Positions 51,471-63,300 of a DNA stretch of 64,000 nucleotides are shown in pieces. Where the stretch lies: NCBI GenBank assembly GCA_028829895.1, contig CM054179.1:56241891-56305890 (forward strand), in the 5' to 3' direction. The stretch's first letter is position 1. Every line of letters starts with the position of its first letter. The notes beneath the pieces were generated by a model. The model did no database searches, was not told the origin of the DNA, and saw only the letters and a program-made list of their open reading frames with translations. A program made the position numbers and the translations under genes. This stretch comes from Sinotaia quadrata. Its lineage: Eukaryota > Mollusca > Gastropoda > Architaenioglossa > Viviparidae.

Positions 51471-51647
51471 CTGTGTTGTACGTGTATTCCTGCGTGCGCG
51501 TGTATGTGTATGTTTCGTTTATTTAATTTATTGTTTGGATGAGTCATTTGTGTGTATATGTGTGTTTATGTATGAGTGAGTGAGTGAGAATGAGTGTAGG
51601 CCTATGTCTGTGTATTTATGTGTGAGTGAGTGAGTGTATTATATTTG

Positions 51648-51962
51648 CCACCCCAAATTCAAGTGATCAGACAATAGAATTCTCTAAAGCAAGTTAACTT
51701 TTTTAATCTCAGCCCATTGGCTGGTCTCGTTCTTGTAAATCATAACCATTGGATAATAAAAACAACTCATCAATTTGGAACTGGATTGCATTACATCAGC
51801 AATGTATAGCACATTCTCAACTCGAGTGTTTACTCCGAACACTTACACTTACGGAAATGCCATCATAAGGAGTGACCGAGGTTGGGTCACTTTATATAAC
51901 AATTTATATAACAATTTATGCAACAATTAAGTCTAGAAACAGTGAAATGCAAATTTACTCCG
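51648..51962 (+). repeat. Dispersed repeat family 1, copy A (unoccupied site)
   Basis: About 315 bp aligning with the complement of 60632-61069. Landmarks are CAGACAATAGAATTCTCTA, CATTGGCTGG, ACCATTGGATAATAAAAAC, TGCATTACATCAGCA, CCATCATAAG and CAATTAAGT. At 51773-51781 ATTTGGAAC is uninterrupted, where the 60-kb copy carries a 126-bp element. Non-coding; class unknown. Confidence 0.88.
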
Positions 51963-52242
51963 CCATACACACATTCACGCAACAAAACATTCATTGTAAG
52001 TGATTTAAAAGCAATTTAGATACACTCAGCTTATGATACATTGCAGACATTCACATAGTTCAACGTAATGCTCACTTGTACACTGTCTATAATGAATTCT
52101 ACCACATAAATGTACTTATCATTCGTCTGTTTAATACGCCATTATGGAGTCACGTGAGAATATGCGCTTGTCCAGACAGTTCAGTGAAGCGGTTGCGATA
52201 GCTAGACTTCGTCATGGTTTCGTTTTCAGTAATATCGTTTTC

Positions 52243-52410
52243 ACCCATCCATGTATGAGACACGTGGAATATTTATGTCATCCATGTATGAGACACGTGG
52301 AATATTTATGTCATCCATGTATGAGACACGTGGAATATTTATGTCATCCATGTATGAGACACATGGAATATTTATGTCATCCATTAATGAGACACATGGA
52401 ATATTTATGT
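52243..52410. repeat. 33-bp minisatellite
   Basis: Five copies of CATCCATGTATGAGACACGT, then GGAATATTTATGT. The first three are identical. Frames on both strands are artefacts of the 33-bp period. Confidence 0.95.
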
Positions 52411-53025
52411 GGCTTGTATGTCCACAGTGAGAGTATGTCTGTGTATCTTTCATTTAAGTCTATATCATCATTGATTTAAATCTATATCATCCTTCATTTA
52501 GGTCTTGATTTAGATCTATATAATCTTTTATATAAGTCTATATCATCCTTGATCTATATCATTATTTTTTTAATTGTTAATCATCATTTATTTAGGTCTA
52601 TAAAATTATTTATTTAGATCTTTATGATCTGTTGTTTAGAACAATATATTCCTTTATTTAGGTATATAATGATTTATGTACGTATATATAATCCTTCACT
52701 TATATCGGTATACCTTTCGGTTGAATCTATTCACCTCTGAGTATGTTTGAGTACTTTTGTGTAGGGTGTGTCTACTCTTAAAACGTGCCTTTGATTTGGG
52801 TCTGTGTCTTTGTGAAAATACAGTAGATATCTGTTTAAAAAAATCCCTATACTTAACCCACAACAGTTAACGATTACAAGCGTGATCCTATTTGACCCCT
52901 GACCCTAACTATTGTCTATAAAAAGCTTCAATGTCTGATGGGTCAAACTTCCAAAGGTTAGTAGTGTTCTGTACGTCTTTGGCCACTATATTGGGCAGGT
53001 GTTCGTTCTGTACCGTCCAGTTGTC
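52411..53025. repeat. Degenerate ~20-bp AT-rich repeats, then unique DNA
   Basis: 52455-52690 has loose repeats of TTTATTTAGGTCTATAT(A/C)AT. The remainder shows nothing. Confidence 0.6.
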
Positions 53026-53027
53026 TA

Positions 53028-53255
53028 TTTTGTGTGCGGTCCAATTGCGTGCGGTCCATTTTGTGTGCGGTCCAATTGCGTGCGGTCCATTTTGTGTGCG
53101 GTCCAATTGCGTGCGGTCCATTTTGTGTGCGGTCCAATTGCGTGCGGTCCATTTTGTGTGCGGTCCAATTGCGTGCGGTCCATTTTGTGTGCGGTCCATT
53201 TTGTGTGCGGTCCATTTTGTGTGCGGTCCAAGTGCGTGCGGTCCATTCGAGCATA
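53028..53255. repeat. 31-bp GC-rich dimeric minisatellite
   Basis: Alternates a 16-bp half-unit GTGTGCGGTCCATTTT with a 15-bp half-unit GCGTGCGGTCCAATT. It runs regularly for five dimers and then repeats only the 16-bp half three times. CpG-containing and clearly GC-richer than its flanks. All six frames are open for long distances. Confidence 0.96.
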
Positions 53256-54035
53256 AGATGTTTAATGTGTGAAAACGTGTATATTGTGCGGTCTATCTTC
53301 TGCTGATGCACTATGTGCGGTCGTGTGCCTGAAGTTTACCGTAAATCTAACATAGAAAGGAAAAGGAAATTATCGATTAGACGTGTCTAATACAGTAGTT
53401 GGGTTTACTTAGGATATTTCTCATGCGACAAAGAACTGATAAAAGTTAGATATACTGCTAGAAATTAACTGTTCATTAGCCAGTGGCATTACAGCGACAA
53501 TTATTTTGTCAGGGCACAAGCAAAGCCGCACAAATAGCCCATCTCACAGACCTGATTCCAGCAGTACTACACTTGCTAAATATCACGAGAGGTATAGATG
53601 TCCTTCGGTCTGCTACATCCGCCATGCTTTATTAACTTCCGGTTCTGATAAATGAGGTTGGTCATCTTTCTTATATCCGTGGCAACGTGGTTATGTGGCA
53701 GCATTGTCATTTAGCAAAATAAAAATGTCAGATAACTGAGATGAAGACTCTAAAATCGTGAAAATTATGTCAGAAAAATAAGGACTCCCCAAAATAAAAC
53801 TAAACAAATACGTTTACCACTTTTAAAGCACTTAAACACCCACTCTATTGGAGAAAAAATATGCATGAAATAAGAAACTATATTTTGTTAATATTCATAT
53901 ATTCTGTCAGACAGTAAGGTCTGTTCTGCCAATTGTATTTTACGCACAAACATAGTTTATGGAATTAAAACTGTAAAGTTGATCATATTTGTTTTACTTT
54001 TCTTGTTGTTTTGAATTTTCTTGCATTATTATTTT
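53256..54035. other. No gene seen
   Basis: Unique DNA, AT-rich to the right. Confidence 0.6.
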
Positions 54036-54562
54036 CATTGCTGTAGTTTGTGTTCCTGTATGTTTGTTGTAGTTTGTGTTCCTGATTGTTTGTTGTAGTT
54101 TGTGTTCCTATATGTTTGTTGTAGTTTGTGTTCCTATATGTTTGTTGTAGTTCGTGTTCCTGTATGTTTGTTGTAGTTCGTGTTCCTGTATGTTTGTTGT
54201 AGTTTGTGTTCCTGATTGTTTGTTGTAGTTTGTGTTCCTATATGTTTGTTGTAGTTTGTGTTCCTATATGTTTGTTGTAGTTCGTGTTCCTATATGTTTG
54301 TTGTAGTTTGTTCCTTTATGTTTGTTGTAGTTTGTGTTCCTATATTTGTTGTAGTTTGTGTTCCTGTATGTTTGTTGTAGTTCGTGTTCCTATATGTTTA
54401 TTGTAGTTTGTGTTCATATATGTTTGTTGTAGTTTGTGTTCCTGTATGATTGTTGTAGTTTGTGTTCATGTATGTTTGTTGTAGTTTGTGTTCATGTAAG
54501 TTTGTTGTAGTTTGTGTTCATGTATGTTTGTTGTAGTTTGTGTTCATGTATGTTTGTTCAGT
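54036..54562. repeat. 26-bp minisatellite
   Basis: About 20 copies of TTGTAGTTTGTGTTCCTGTA, then TGTTTG. Variants TATATG, TGATTG and TTCATG occur in runs. Confidence 0.95.
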
Positions 54563-54889
54563 TAATATTTTCCGTGTATGTGTTAAGCTGCCTTCAAATG
54601 TTTAAAAGAATAATTTCTTTTATTTTTGACAACACCTAGCTATATGGAAATGAGGTATTTTATCGTTTTTCGTTTAATAATATATGCCTCTGTTACGTTT
54701 CCAGTATTTATTTAGAGACCCTGCTTAGGAAATTAGGGAAACTTTAATTTACTATTTAAATTAATTCCTTCTCGTTTAACCTAAACAGACTGGTTGCCCA
54801 AATCATCATTTGACTAACTTAAAAATGTGTCGTGTAGTGCGGACAACAGATTCACAAACTGACAATTTGTGTACAAAGCTGGCTTGGAG

Positions 54890-55130
54890 TCGTTAAATTC
54901 CTCTAAATTAATATGCATTCGTTAAGTCATTCAGCTCATTCGCCCCCATCCAAACCAAGAATATCTATAGGTCTATCATGCATAAAAATATACTATGAAG
55001 AGGATTAACAATTAAAATAAGATTTAATAAGTTTAACAATTTAACAAATAGTTAATACGAGCGCGAAGTCTGATTCTAAGCCTCTGCTATTTAACGTGCT
55101 AAATGTCAATGAGAGAATTGCCTTGTAACA
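54890..55130 (+). repeat. Possible diverged member of dispersed family 2
   Basis: Shares the order CTCTAAATTA, TTCATTC-like, CCCCCATCCA and AAGATTTAATAA with 57165-57470. Similarity is weak and needs alignment. Confidence 0.35.
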
Positions 55131-55149
55131 AAGTTCATTTGATTTCGGT

Positions 55150-55197
55150 ACACCAAGCAATGACTTAGCTTGTGAAAGTGGTCACGTGTTCGAATCC
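55150..55197 (+). other. Possible tRNA-derived (SINE-like) fragment
   Basis: TGTTCGAATCC (about 55185-55195) differs by one base from the internal B-box consensus of tRNA genes, and TTAGCTTGTGAAAGTGG lies upstream. Only about three of five T-arm pairs can form, and no acceptor stem was found. At best this is a decayed tRNA-derived piece. Confidence 0.25.
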
Positions 55198-55233
55198 AGT
55201 CCAGACCAGTCTACCTCACTTGTCTTCCCTCAG

Positions 55234-55341
55234 CAAGGATGCATACAGCATAACAATGGAACTGTCTTTCAGTATCACGCTGAATGGAATGATAAATATA
55301 GACAGACGTGCAAACCTGCGCGTCGGCACTGTCTCAATATG
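55234..55341 (+). other. Candidate isolated 108-bp exon, Cys-containing
   Basis: A pyrimidine-rich tract ending TTGTCTTCCCTCAG sits just before 55234, and GT follows 55341 (ATGGTAATA). Between them are exactly 36 open codons, starting Gln-Gly-Cys-Ile. The peptide has the spacing Cys..NGTVF....EWND.....Cys.....Cys, loosely like the first half of a von Willebrand factor C repeat, but lacks the CxC pair expected there. The donor is weak, the frame also stays open outside, and no sister exon is visible. This could well be chance. Confidence 0.2.
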
Positions 55342-56069
55342 GTAATAGGACAACAGTGGATTCAGCTCACTCATAGAGCTAGAATGAGGCTTGTAGAACA
55401 AGGATAAAAAGCCGACCTGAAAACAAGAATGTTTTCGTAATCGTCTTGCGTTTAAGTTCGCCAACCTAAGCACGATTAGTTTTTAAATGCTCCGGCTAGA
55501 AATTTGACATGACGCTTCGTTTACAATTTAGATCAAAATATAATCTCACGCATGTTGCGTTTAACAAGCATGACGTATGAATTACCAAATATTTACAACC
55601 TTAAAATTTAGAGTTCATACAAAAGGGACAATTCAAACTAAGCAAAGTGCTTTACAATTTACATTAAAATTCACAGCAATAATTTGAATTACAATAGAAA
55701 TTCATGTTGGGCTCAGGTACTCCTGGCTCTAGTGAATTTAAAGTTATATAAATTAAAGTTACAATGGGAAAAGAGTTACAATGATTTATATACAATAACT
55801 TATAGGTTTCTGTCATTTATCAACGAACCGTGCTTAAGCTCAGTAGCAATACATAGCACAAAATTACATACATAGTTCAAGAAATGCAAAATACAATCAA
55901 TAAAAGTGGTACCTTTAGTGAGAAGTCGAAATGTTATCTCAGCAATCGCGTTGGCTGTCCTCTGACTCAACGAATTAAGCGACGGTACTGTACTACGTCA
56001 ATGCTTCTGGTTCTCGGAGTGACTCTACAGAAACGCGTTCCCCTATTTATCAGAATGTATAGAACGCAT

Positions 56070-56087
56070 CACGTGACTGGTCACGTG
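56070..56087. promoter_or_regulatory. Paired E-box palindrome
   Basis: CACGTGACTGGTCACGTG is an inverted repeat with perfect 8-base arms and a 2-base spacer. Each arm contains the CACGTG core bound by USF/MITF/TFEB-type bHLH-ZIP factors in the preferred GTCACGTGAC-like context. It could also act as a short hairpin. No transcript start is identified nearby. Confidence 0.35.
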
Positions 56088-56222
56088 GTATGTAGTTGGT
56101 TCGAGAGTTTAGACAATGGCCTAAAGTTACATAATGTCTCTGACCTCTTTGTTAGAAGCTTCTCGATACTGAAGTATCATGGGAGAACTCTAAACAAAGG
56201 GATTTCAAATTTTGATGTTTGA

Positions 56223-57164
56223 AAAACAAACAAGTGGGTCAAGGAGTCATGACATTTTTATCAGACTGTGACAGCCTCAAAGTAAAGTTTTTTAACTTAA
56301 TATTTAAACGTAAACAACACTTAATCGACATTTTAAAAGAAAGATATTTTTGCCACTTTGAATATACACTATGTTAGCGATGATCTGTCTGTATTCTTTT
56401 TAAGACTTGGCTTAAATCCTCTAATGTATAAAATAATGGCGATAAACACGCGTCCCAACAAATCTTTGAGGCAGTCATATTATGAGTAGTAGTAAAGACA
56501 CTTTATTTCATAACCAATTTAAGGTGTTTATATACAACATTAGATCTGTTTATTCAAACATAATCGGCAGTGATTCATCCGATCTGTAAACACAGTGTCT
56601 AATGGTGGACAGAGTGAATGATTTTCTTTACTCGGGCAGGCGTCCGTATTCTTTGAGAAACTCCTTGTCATTGGTTGAAAACAACGTGCCATATGTGCGG
56701 GGTGTTTATATTTATCTTGATGACGCAGAGCTGCGGAAAGGTTTAGATGTAGTTTCTAACCGCTCTCTGGTGGCATCCCTTTCATTATCAACAGACAGAT
56801 GAGGTGAGATGAAGAGATTAAGTTCCAGTGATATATTTTTTTCCACGTGTCAATATTGCGTCAATCGCAGATAATTAATTGTGCGATTTCACGACGATGG
56901 TTTCCGAAGCAGAGACAAGGATGTATGGAGCGCATGGAAGCTTATATCTGTGAGAGTGAGAGAAGTAAATAGAGAAAAAAAAAGTGTTGGATAATTAACA
57001 ATATGAGGGAGTGTGTGTGTGGGAGGTGTGTGTGTGTGTGAGAATATAGTTAAACTGTCTTTCTGTCTTAAATAAACACAGGCGTTTTTGTTTCTTGCTT
57101 CAATGAATAATACAGGTGTGACGCGCGTGGTGCGTTAATCTCTATTATGCTTTATTACTTATGA
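56223..57164. other. No gene established
   Basis: Unique DNA. The frame 56602-56802 (66 codons) is not recognisable. A short TG/GTGTG run lies at 57010-57042. Confidence 0.5.
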
Positions 57165-57500
57165 ATTTGTTTATCATTAATAACCATAATCGCTTATCAG
57201 TGATTAAATTTAGAGTTCGTTTCCTAACCTGAATTTCCCACTCACATATCACTATAAGCTTACACACCACCGGTACATAACTTCTATTCGCAGGTGGAAC
57301 TTCTTACTTAAGGAGTAATCTAAATTCACAACAGTTATTAACTTCATTCAAACAATAGCTCCCGAACCCCCATCCACTCACTAACTACTCCAGACGACAT
57401 GTGTCAATGCACTTTCGTAAGAAGGTTATAACATAAGATAAAGATTTATTATGAAAATAATATCTATCACAACAAATACAAAATAAGTTTGGAAACAGTT
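57165..57500 (+). repeat. Diverged member of dispersed family 2
   Basis: Shares CAGGTGGAACTTCTTACTTA (TAGGTAGAAAACTTCTCACT in copy 1), TCTAAATTCA, CCCCCATCCACTCAC and GTAAGAAGGTTATAA with 13640-13780. More diverged than the first two copies. Confidence 0.5.
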
Positions 57501-57584
57501 TACGTATTTAAAAGTCCGAAATCCGATACTCTAATCTAGATAATCAATATTTTACAATATCTCCACAAGGAACAATCTCTAACC

Positions 57585-57715
57585 AGAGTTACGATTTTTC
57601 ATTTGACTGAAGAAAAGAGAAATTAGAGTTACGATTTTTCATTTGATTGAAGAAAGGAGAAATTAGAGTTACGATTTTTCATTTGATTGAAGAAAGGAGA
57701 AATTAGAGTTATTAT
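57585..57715. repeat. 40-bp minisatellite
   Basis: Three copies of AGAGTTACGATTTTTCATTT, then GA(C/T)TGAAGAAA.GAGAAATT, at an exact 40-bp period. Confidence 0.95.
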
Positions 57716-58004
57716 AGTAACATGACCTGAATTGTAGATACAGCGTCGTAGAGAAGATACGATGAGATTTGTTGTCAACACGATGCTGATGTCCCCCCCT
57801 CTCTCGTTCTGTAGTCAGTTGAGCACAATGGGATCATCTGAACTCAGACAGCAATGGTGGTTGTATCTCAGTCTCTCACACCAACCTGAAATTCCATGGT
57901 TGATCGAAGTCAGGCAGATTACCGAAGCCTCCCCAAGAAGTAACGCATGTCATAGGCCGCACTGACCAGGTCGGAGACAGCTCACAACTGGATGTAGCAA
58001 GAAT

Positions 58005-58190
58005 GACCTAATGAAGCCTGAAGCCTGAATCACAACTGAATGTAGAATGACCTAATGAAGCCTGAAGCCTGAATAACATCGAAGATGGAAGATTGAAGTT
58101 TGAAGACTCCACATTGAAGTTGAAGTTGAAGTTTGAACCCTGAACTTTGAAGGTTGACCTTGAACTCTGAACTGCAAAGGCATGCCTACA
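58005..58190. repeat. Short degenerate repeats (CCTGAAG / TTGAAG)
   Basis: Two copies of AATGACCTAATGAAGCCTGA are followed by irregular GAAGTTGAAGTTTGAA units. Confidence 0.75.
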
Positions 58191-60217
58191 CTGTAATAAC
58201 ATGGGAGCATAACCCTTAGATACAAAATTCTACAATTCTCCCATTCTCTTTTGCTCTTTCACCAATCATTCAACTTACATTTTATCTGCAAGAGAATTGT
58301 TTAGCCCCTTACACCCTGCATTCATCAATACATAATTTTCTAACATGAACTATACATATTAATGAATCAAAATAGAAAATTCTAACATATATCAATCAAA
58401 ATGCATGAACAATAATTTAACACAAAAACATTCTAAGTCAATTCATACATTATCGATCAGACAGCTTACCAATGCTTATGATCGCCTTCAGACTGGACTC
58501 TGAGAATATGGTTACAACAAGGCTTGATGGAGTATTTATTAACTAATGCCTTAATGGACCAGAATCGTCCATTTACACCCTTTATGGGTGTGTATCCTAA
58601 ATATTTCTGACCAGGATTGCATACTACTAAGCAAGCCACTAGGTATCTCCCCACTTCACACTTCACACTCTCTCATTGGTCTCAGCCGTCTTCACTCTCG
58701 ATTACATTTAAGAGGACTGGCTGGAAAGGCTCTCACTGTCCGCTTGTGAGTCAAGCGCCGCGCCCTAAGGGAACTGAGTAGGAACTACTCCCCTTTCCAT
58801 CAGTACAGAGTGTGAAAAATTAAATGTCTGTTAACAGCTAGGAATTTGTTTAACAAGAGTGATTCTTCAGTCACAACATATATTCATTAAACTAAGTAAG
58901 CAAGTGTATTCATTGTTACCTAACAGTTATCTATTATCTATTCTGCCTAGGTGGTAAACAGCAAGGAGGAGAAGGAACACATCTTCCTTATTGGGTGTGT
59001 GAATGTGGTCTGGAATGGCATCCAAGCTGTAGCACTAGTTGCCAAGACACACATTTGTCTGCGTGTTTGTGTGTGTGTGTGTGTGAACATAACGTTAGGT
59101 ATTACCATCAGAGATGCTACGAATGCATTGTTTTGTAAATATATATGCATGCATAATGTGTATGAATGACCACATTAAATAGGAACCCCTTGGTAGCCAC
59201 ACACTTGTGGACTTCTTGATATATTTATTTTAAAGTAAATGCAGATCAGAAAAACGCACATTTTTTTTTTAATCTTTCAGAAATTTTTCAGTACTGCGCA
59301 ATCATGTTTATAAAAGCTCCAGAAAGACTGTACACCAAAAAAAGAGTACTTCACCTGTCCACTGAGAGGACAGAAGTACGAAATACAGTTCTACAATCTC
59401 TATATTGTTATTAATAAAGACACATTATATTTCTACAATCATGCATATGGCCTGAGGGTGGAAATCAATAAAGATGCCCAGCTAGTTCTGAAACTAATAT
59501 TATCTTAAATGAAAAACTAGTAAAATGTCATATATTAATTGCAACCGTGGCGAGAGACAAGTTATAAACCCAAATAGTATTTTACGATAGATGCTGGCTT
59601 GAGAGGAAGCTTAGACTAAAAGTGTTTTTTTTGTTTCTGTATTTTGCAATAATTTCTGTTAATTTTACCGTCTTTTTATCAGTAGTCTATATTTTATCAA
59701 ACTGTGTTGAATTTAAGGAAACTAGCTTTCCATCGCGAACTAGAAAGGGGTAAGGAAAGGGGATGAGTGACATTTCCTTCCCTCAGACGTGCAGCTGAAA
59801 CTTTCGTTTCTTTCACGGTGACGTAATTATCACATGATCCGTGAAGAGATTACAATGTTCGCCTTCTGAGTGTAATGAAGCCTGAATTGACTTAGAAAGA
59901 AAAATAAAATAGTGAACGCGTCCTGTTTGCATAAACACGAGATGATAAGATAAGACTTACATTGCTGACTTGTTTAACTGATGACGAAAAGAATATGTAA
60001 AGTTTGTGCTCCACAATTTTGTACGTAAACTTTTCTGACGTAAGCAAACGTAAAAGGTAATGACAATGAAAGATAACATACTGGATTGTACCTTTCTGAG
60101 AGAGAGTTAGCGTGTAAATTAACATTGATTGTTATTAAACTTTGTCAAAGAAAGGAAGGCCAGCGAATGCAAACGTAAGTGAAAGAGTGAGCAACAGATT
60201 CAAGCACTCCTTTTGCA
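58191..60217. other. No gene established; repeat-poor DNA
   Basis: Mostly unique. On the minus strand around 58470-58690 there is a CCAAT element, a TTAATAAATA stretch and a GGTAAGC donor-like site, which could be a promoter and first exon. At 59312-59507 the plus strand has about 64 open codons without ATG after an earlier stop; the peptide is not recognisable. Neither is strong enough to call. A short GTGTG run is at 59063-59084. Confidence 0.35.
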
Positions 60218-60608
60218 CGACATTTGATTTGAAGGAAAGAAATGGTGGACAGTAGAAATATAGGTCAACATGAGAGAAATTGACGACATTTGATTTGAAG
60301 GAAAGAAATGGTGGACAGTAGAAATATAGGTCAACATGAGAGAAATTGACGACATTTGATTTGAAGGAAAGAAATGGTGGACAGTAGAAATATAGGTCAA
60401 CATGAGAGAAATTGACGACATTTGATTTGAAGGAAAGAAATGGTGGACAGTAGAAATATAGGTCAACATGAGAGAAATTGACGACATTTGATTTGAAGGA
60501 AAGAAATGGTGGACAGTAGAAATATAGGTCAACATGAGAGAAATTGACGACATTTGATTTGAAGGAAAGAAATGGTGGACAGTAGAAATATAGGTCAACA
60601 TGAGAGAA
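60218..60608. repeat. 66-bp minisatellite, near-perfect copies
   Basis: Six copies at an exact 66-bp period of CGACATTTGATTTGAAGGAA, AGAAATGGTGGACAGTAGAA and ATATAGGTCAACATGAGAGA. By eye the copies are identical. The minus-strand frame (60200-60601) repeats a 22-residue unit because 66 is 22 codons; I treat it as an artefact. Confidence 0.97.
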
Positions 60609-60802
60609 TGTTTTGGAAATTGACGGTGTGGTGGAGTAAATTTGCCTATCCTATTTCTAAACTTAATTGTTATATAAACTGTTAAATTGTCGAAGTGACC
60701 CGACCTTGGGCATTTCTTATGATGGTATTTTTGTAAGTGTCAGACTTAGAGTAAACTCTTGATTTGAGAATATGCTAGAAACTGCTGATGCAATGCAAAC
60801 CA

Positions 60803-60946
60803 GTCCCAAATGATTCCCTGACAAAAACATGACGGACAAAATCGCGACGACGAAATCGCGTCTGTCCCTAACCCTAACCCTAACCCTAACCCTAACCCTA
60901 TCGCGCATTTGTCGGGGCGCGCATTTGTCGAGTCACGGTTACAACT
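60803..60946. mobile_element. 126-bp foldback-like element with telomeric repeats in its loop
   Basis: The element spans 60812-60937 and belongs to the family of 33816-34522. Its ends contain GACAAAATCGCGACGACGAA on the left and GCGCATTTGTCG..GCGCGCATTTGTCG on the right, the same sub-repeats in inverted orientation. Flanks GTCCCAAAT (60803-60811) and GTTACAACT (60938-60946) agree at six of nine positions. The matching unoccupied site in copy A reads GTTCCAAAT on the same strand. The loop is 35 bp of CCCTAA repeats. Confidence 0.8.
60866..60900. repeat. Interstitial telomere-type repeat (CCCTAA)n
   Basis: Five full CCCTAA units plus CCCTA, uninterrupted. This equals TTAGGG on the other strand, the telomere motif of most non-arthropod animals. 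It sits exactly between the two inverted ends of the small TIR element. Confidence 0.97.
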
Positions 60947-61069
60947 GCAGGAGTAGTTTTTATTATCCAATGGTTAAGATTTGTGAGAACGAAGCCAGCC
61001 AATGAGCTGAGATCAAAAGTCTACCTGCTGTAGAGAATTCTATTGTCTAATCACATGAATTTGGTGTGG

Positions 61070-61942
<873 letters not shown>

Positions 61943-62600
61943 TACTTTTGAAATATTATTATGAATTAAAATATTTTACTTTTAATAAGTTTAATTAAAT
62001 CATGAGAAAGTGGGCGGGCACGCCACAGTAAATACATCTCCTGCATGTGTATGGATGTCTTCAATTTGTCCAACCCTAAACTCTCATTACATTTTTCTTT
62101 TATTTGCATTTTATTAGTTTTAAACTTAAAATAATATATAACAATGGCATAAAATAATTCTTTAAAATGTTATAGGTGTGATCAAATATCAATTTCAAAC
62201 TCGCATGATAAACACGTACTAATCTTCCAAATTAGCTTGTATCTTTTACAGATTAAAGACAAGATTTTCTGTAGATGCTTTTTATGTTTGTGCATTCCAG
62301 CACAAAGACAGGGGAGAAAACCTTGTCATTTGTAATTATTTGTTCTTGTATTCAGACGAAAATAAGTTGAGTTTTTTTTTAAATGTCCTTTTTCGCCAAG
62401 GTTTTCTTTTTTCTTTATTTCAAGGAGATCATTTCTCATTAATTCGCACGCTCGGGATTTTGTTGTGAAAGTTCTTGCTAGTCACAGGCAAAAAGTTCTT
62501 ACAATCGATAGACTGAACCTTGTTCAACTTTATCCCAACGGCTTTTTGTTGTGAGCGCTTGAGCTATCTTACGCTGTAGATATAAGATATTTTAGGATAG
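61943..62600. other. No gene seen
   Basis: AT-rich unique DNA. Confidence 0.6.
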
Positions 62601-62700
62601 TTCAAATATTTCATAATATTGTTCTTTAACCTTGGAATAGATACATTAGCCTTCAAATATTTCATAACATTGTTCTTTAACCTTGGAATATTTCATCACA
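62601..62700. repeat. 51-bp duplication
   Basis: TTCAAATATTTCATAA(T/C)ATT, then GTTCTTTAACCTTGGAATA, occurs twice with starts 51 bp apart. Confidence 0.92.
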
Positions 62701-62849
62701 TGGCGTTTCAGCTATAAACAAGTGCAATTTAAAAGATGTTTTATCCTTGAAATATTTCATTACAATGTTTTTCATACATAAAAGATGTAATTTATATTCT
62801 GCTGCTTCAGCCCAAAGTCCCATTTATAACTTGTATTAGCTGCCCTCGT

Positions 62850-63300
62850 TTCATGTCAAAGCATATTTATTTCCAAAAACCATTTATAATGTGTTGTGGC
62901 AACAAAGGTTCAATTTTAATGTGCTTAGCAAAAGAAGATTTTATCAATAAGTGTTTTAGCAATGAAAGTTTAATTAATAAATTGTTTAGATCAAAACTTT
63001 TATTTATAAAGTTCTTTAACAAAATTAGATTTATTTATAAAGTGTATTAGCTACAAAAGGGTCATTTGTAAAGTGTTTTATCACTTAAGGTTCAATAGTA
63101 AAGTGGTTTATCACTTAAGGTTCAATAGTAAAGTGGTTTATCACTTAATGTTCAATAATAAAGTGTTTTAGTAATCAATATACGATTCATTAATAAATGT
63201 TTTAACAACATAATGCTTATTAATAAAGTGTTTTAGTAACAAACGGTTAATAAAAGGTTAGTAATAAAAGATTTAGTTATAAAGTAATTTAACAACAAAA
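62850..63300. repeat. Degenerate ~30-bp repeat
   Basis: Loose units with AATAAAGTGTTTTA(G/T)..AC. The clearest part is three copies of GGTTCAATAGTAAAGTGGTT with TATCACTTAA at about 63065-63170. Confidence 0.8.

Larger units (their letters stand above)
60632..61069 (-). repeat. Dispersed repeat family 1, copy B (occupied by a TIR element)
   Basis: The complement aligns with 51648-51962 over its whole length, except for a 135-bp gap corresponding to 60803-60937. The 3' half also matches 2680-2850. Confidence 0.88.

Noticed and set aside
58470..58690. Minus-strand promoter and first exon (CCAAT, TTAATAAATA, GGTAAGC)
   Set aside because: Short motifs at loose spacing in AT-rich DNA; too likely by chance to list as a feature.
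60200..60601. 133-codon frame with 22-residue repeats as a gene
   Set aside because: Perfect 66-bp repeat explains it; identical copies at the DNA level, including third codon positions, show no sign of protein-level selection.
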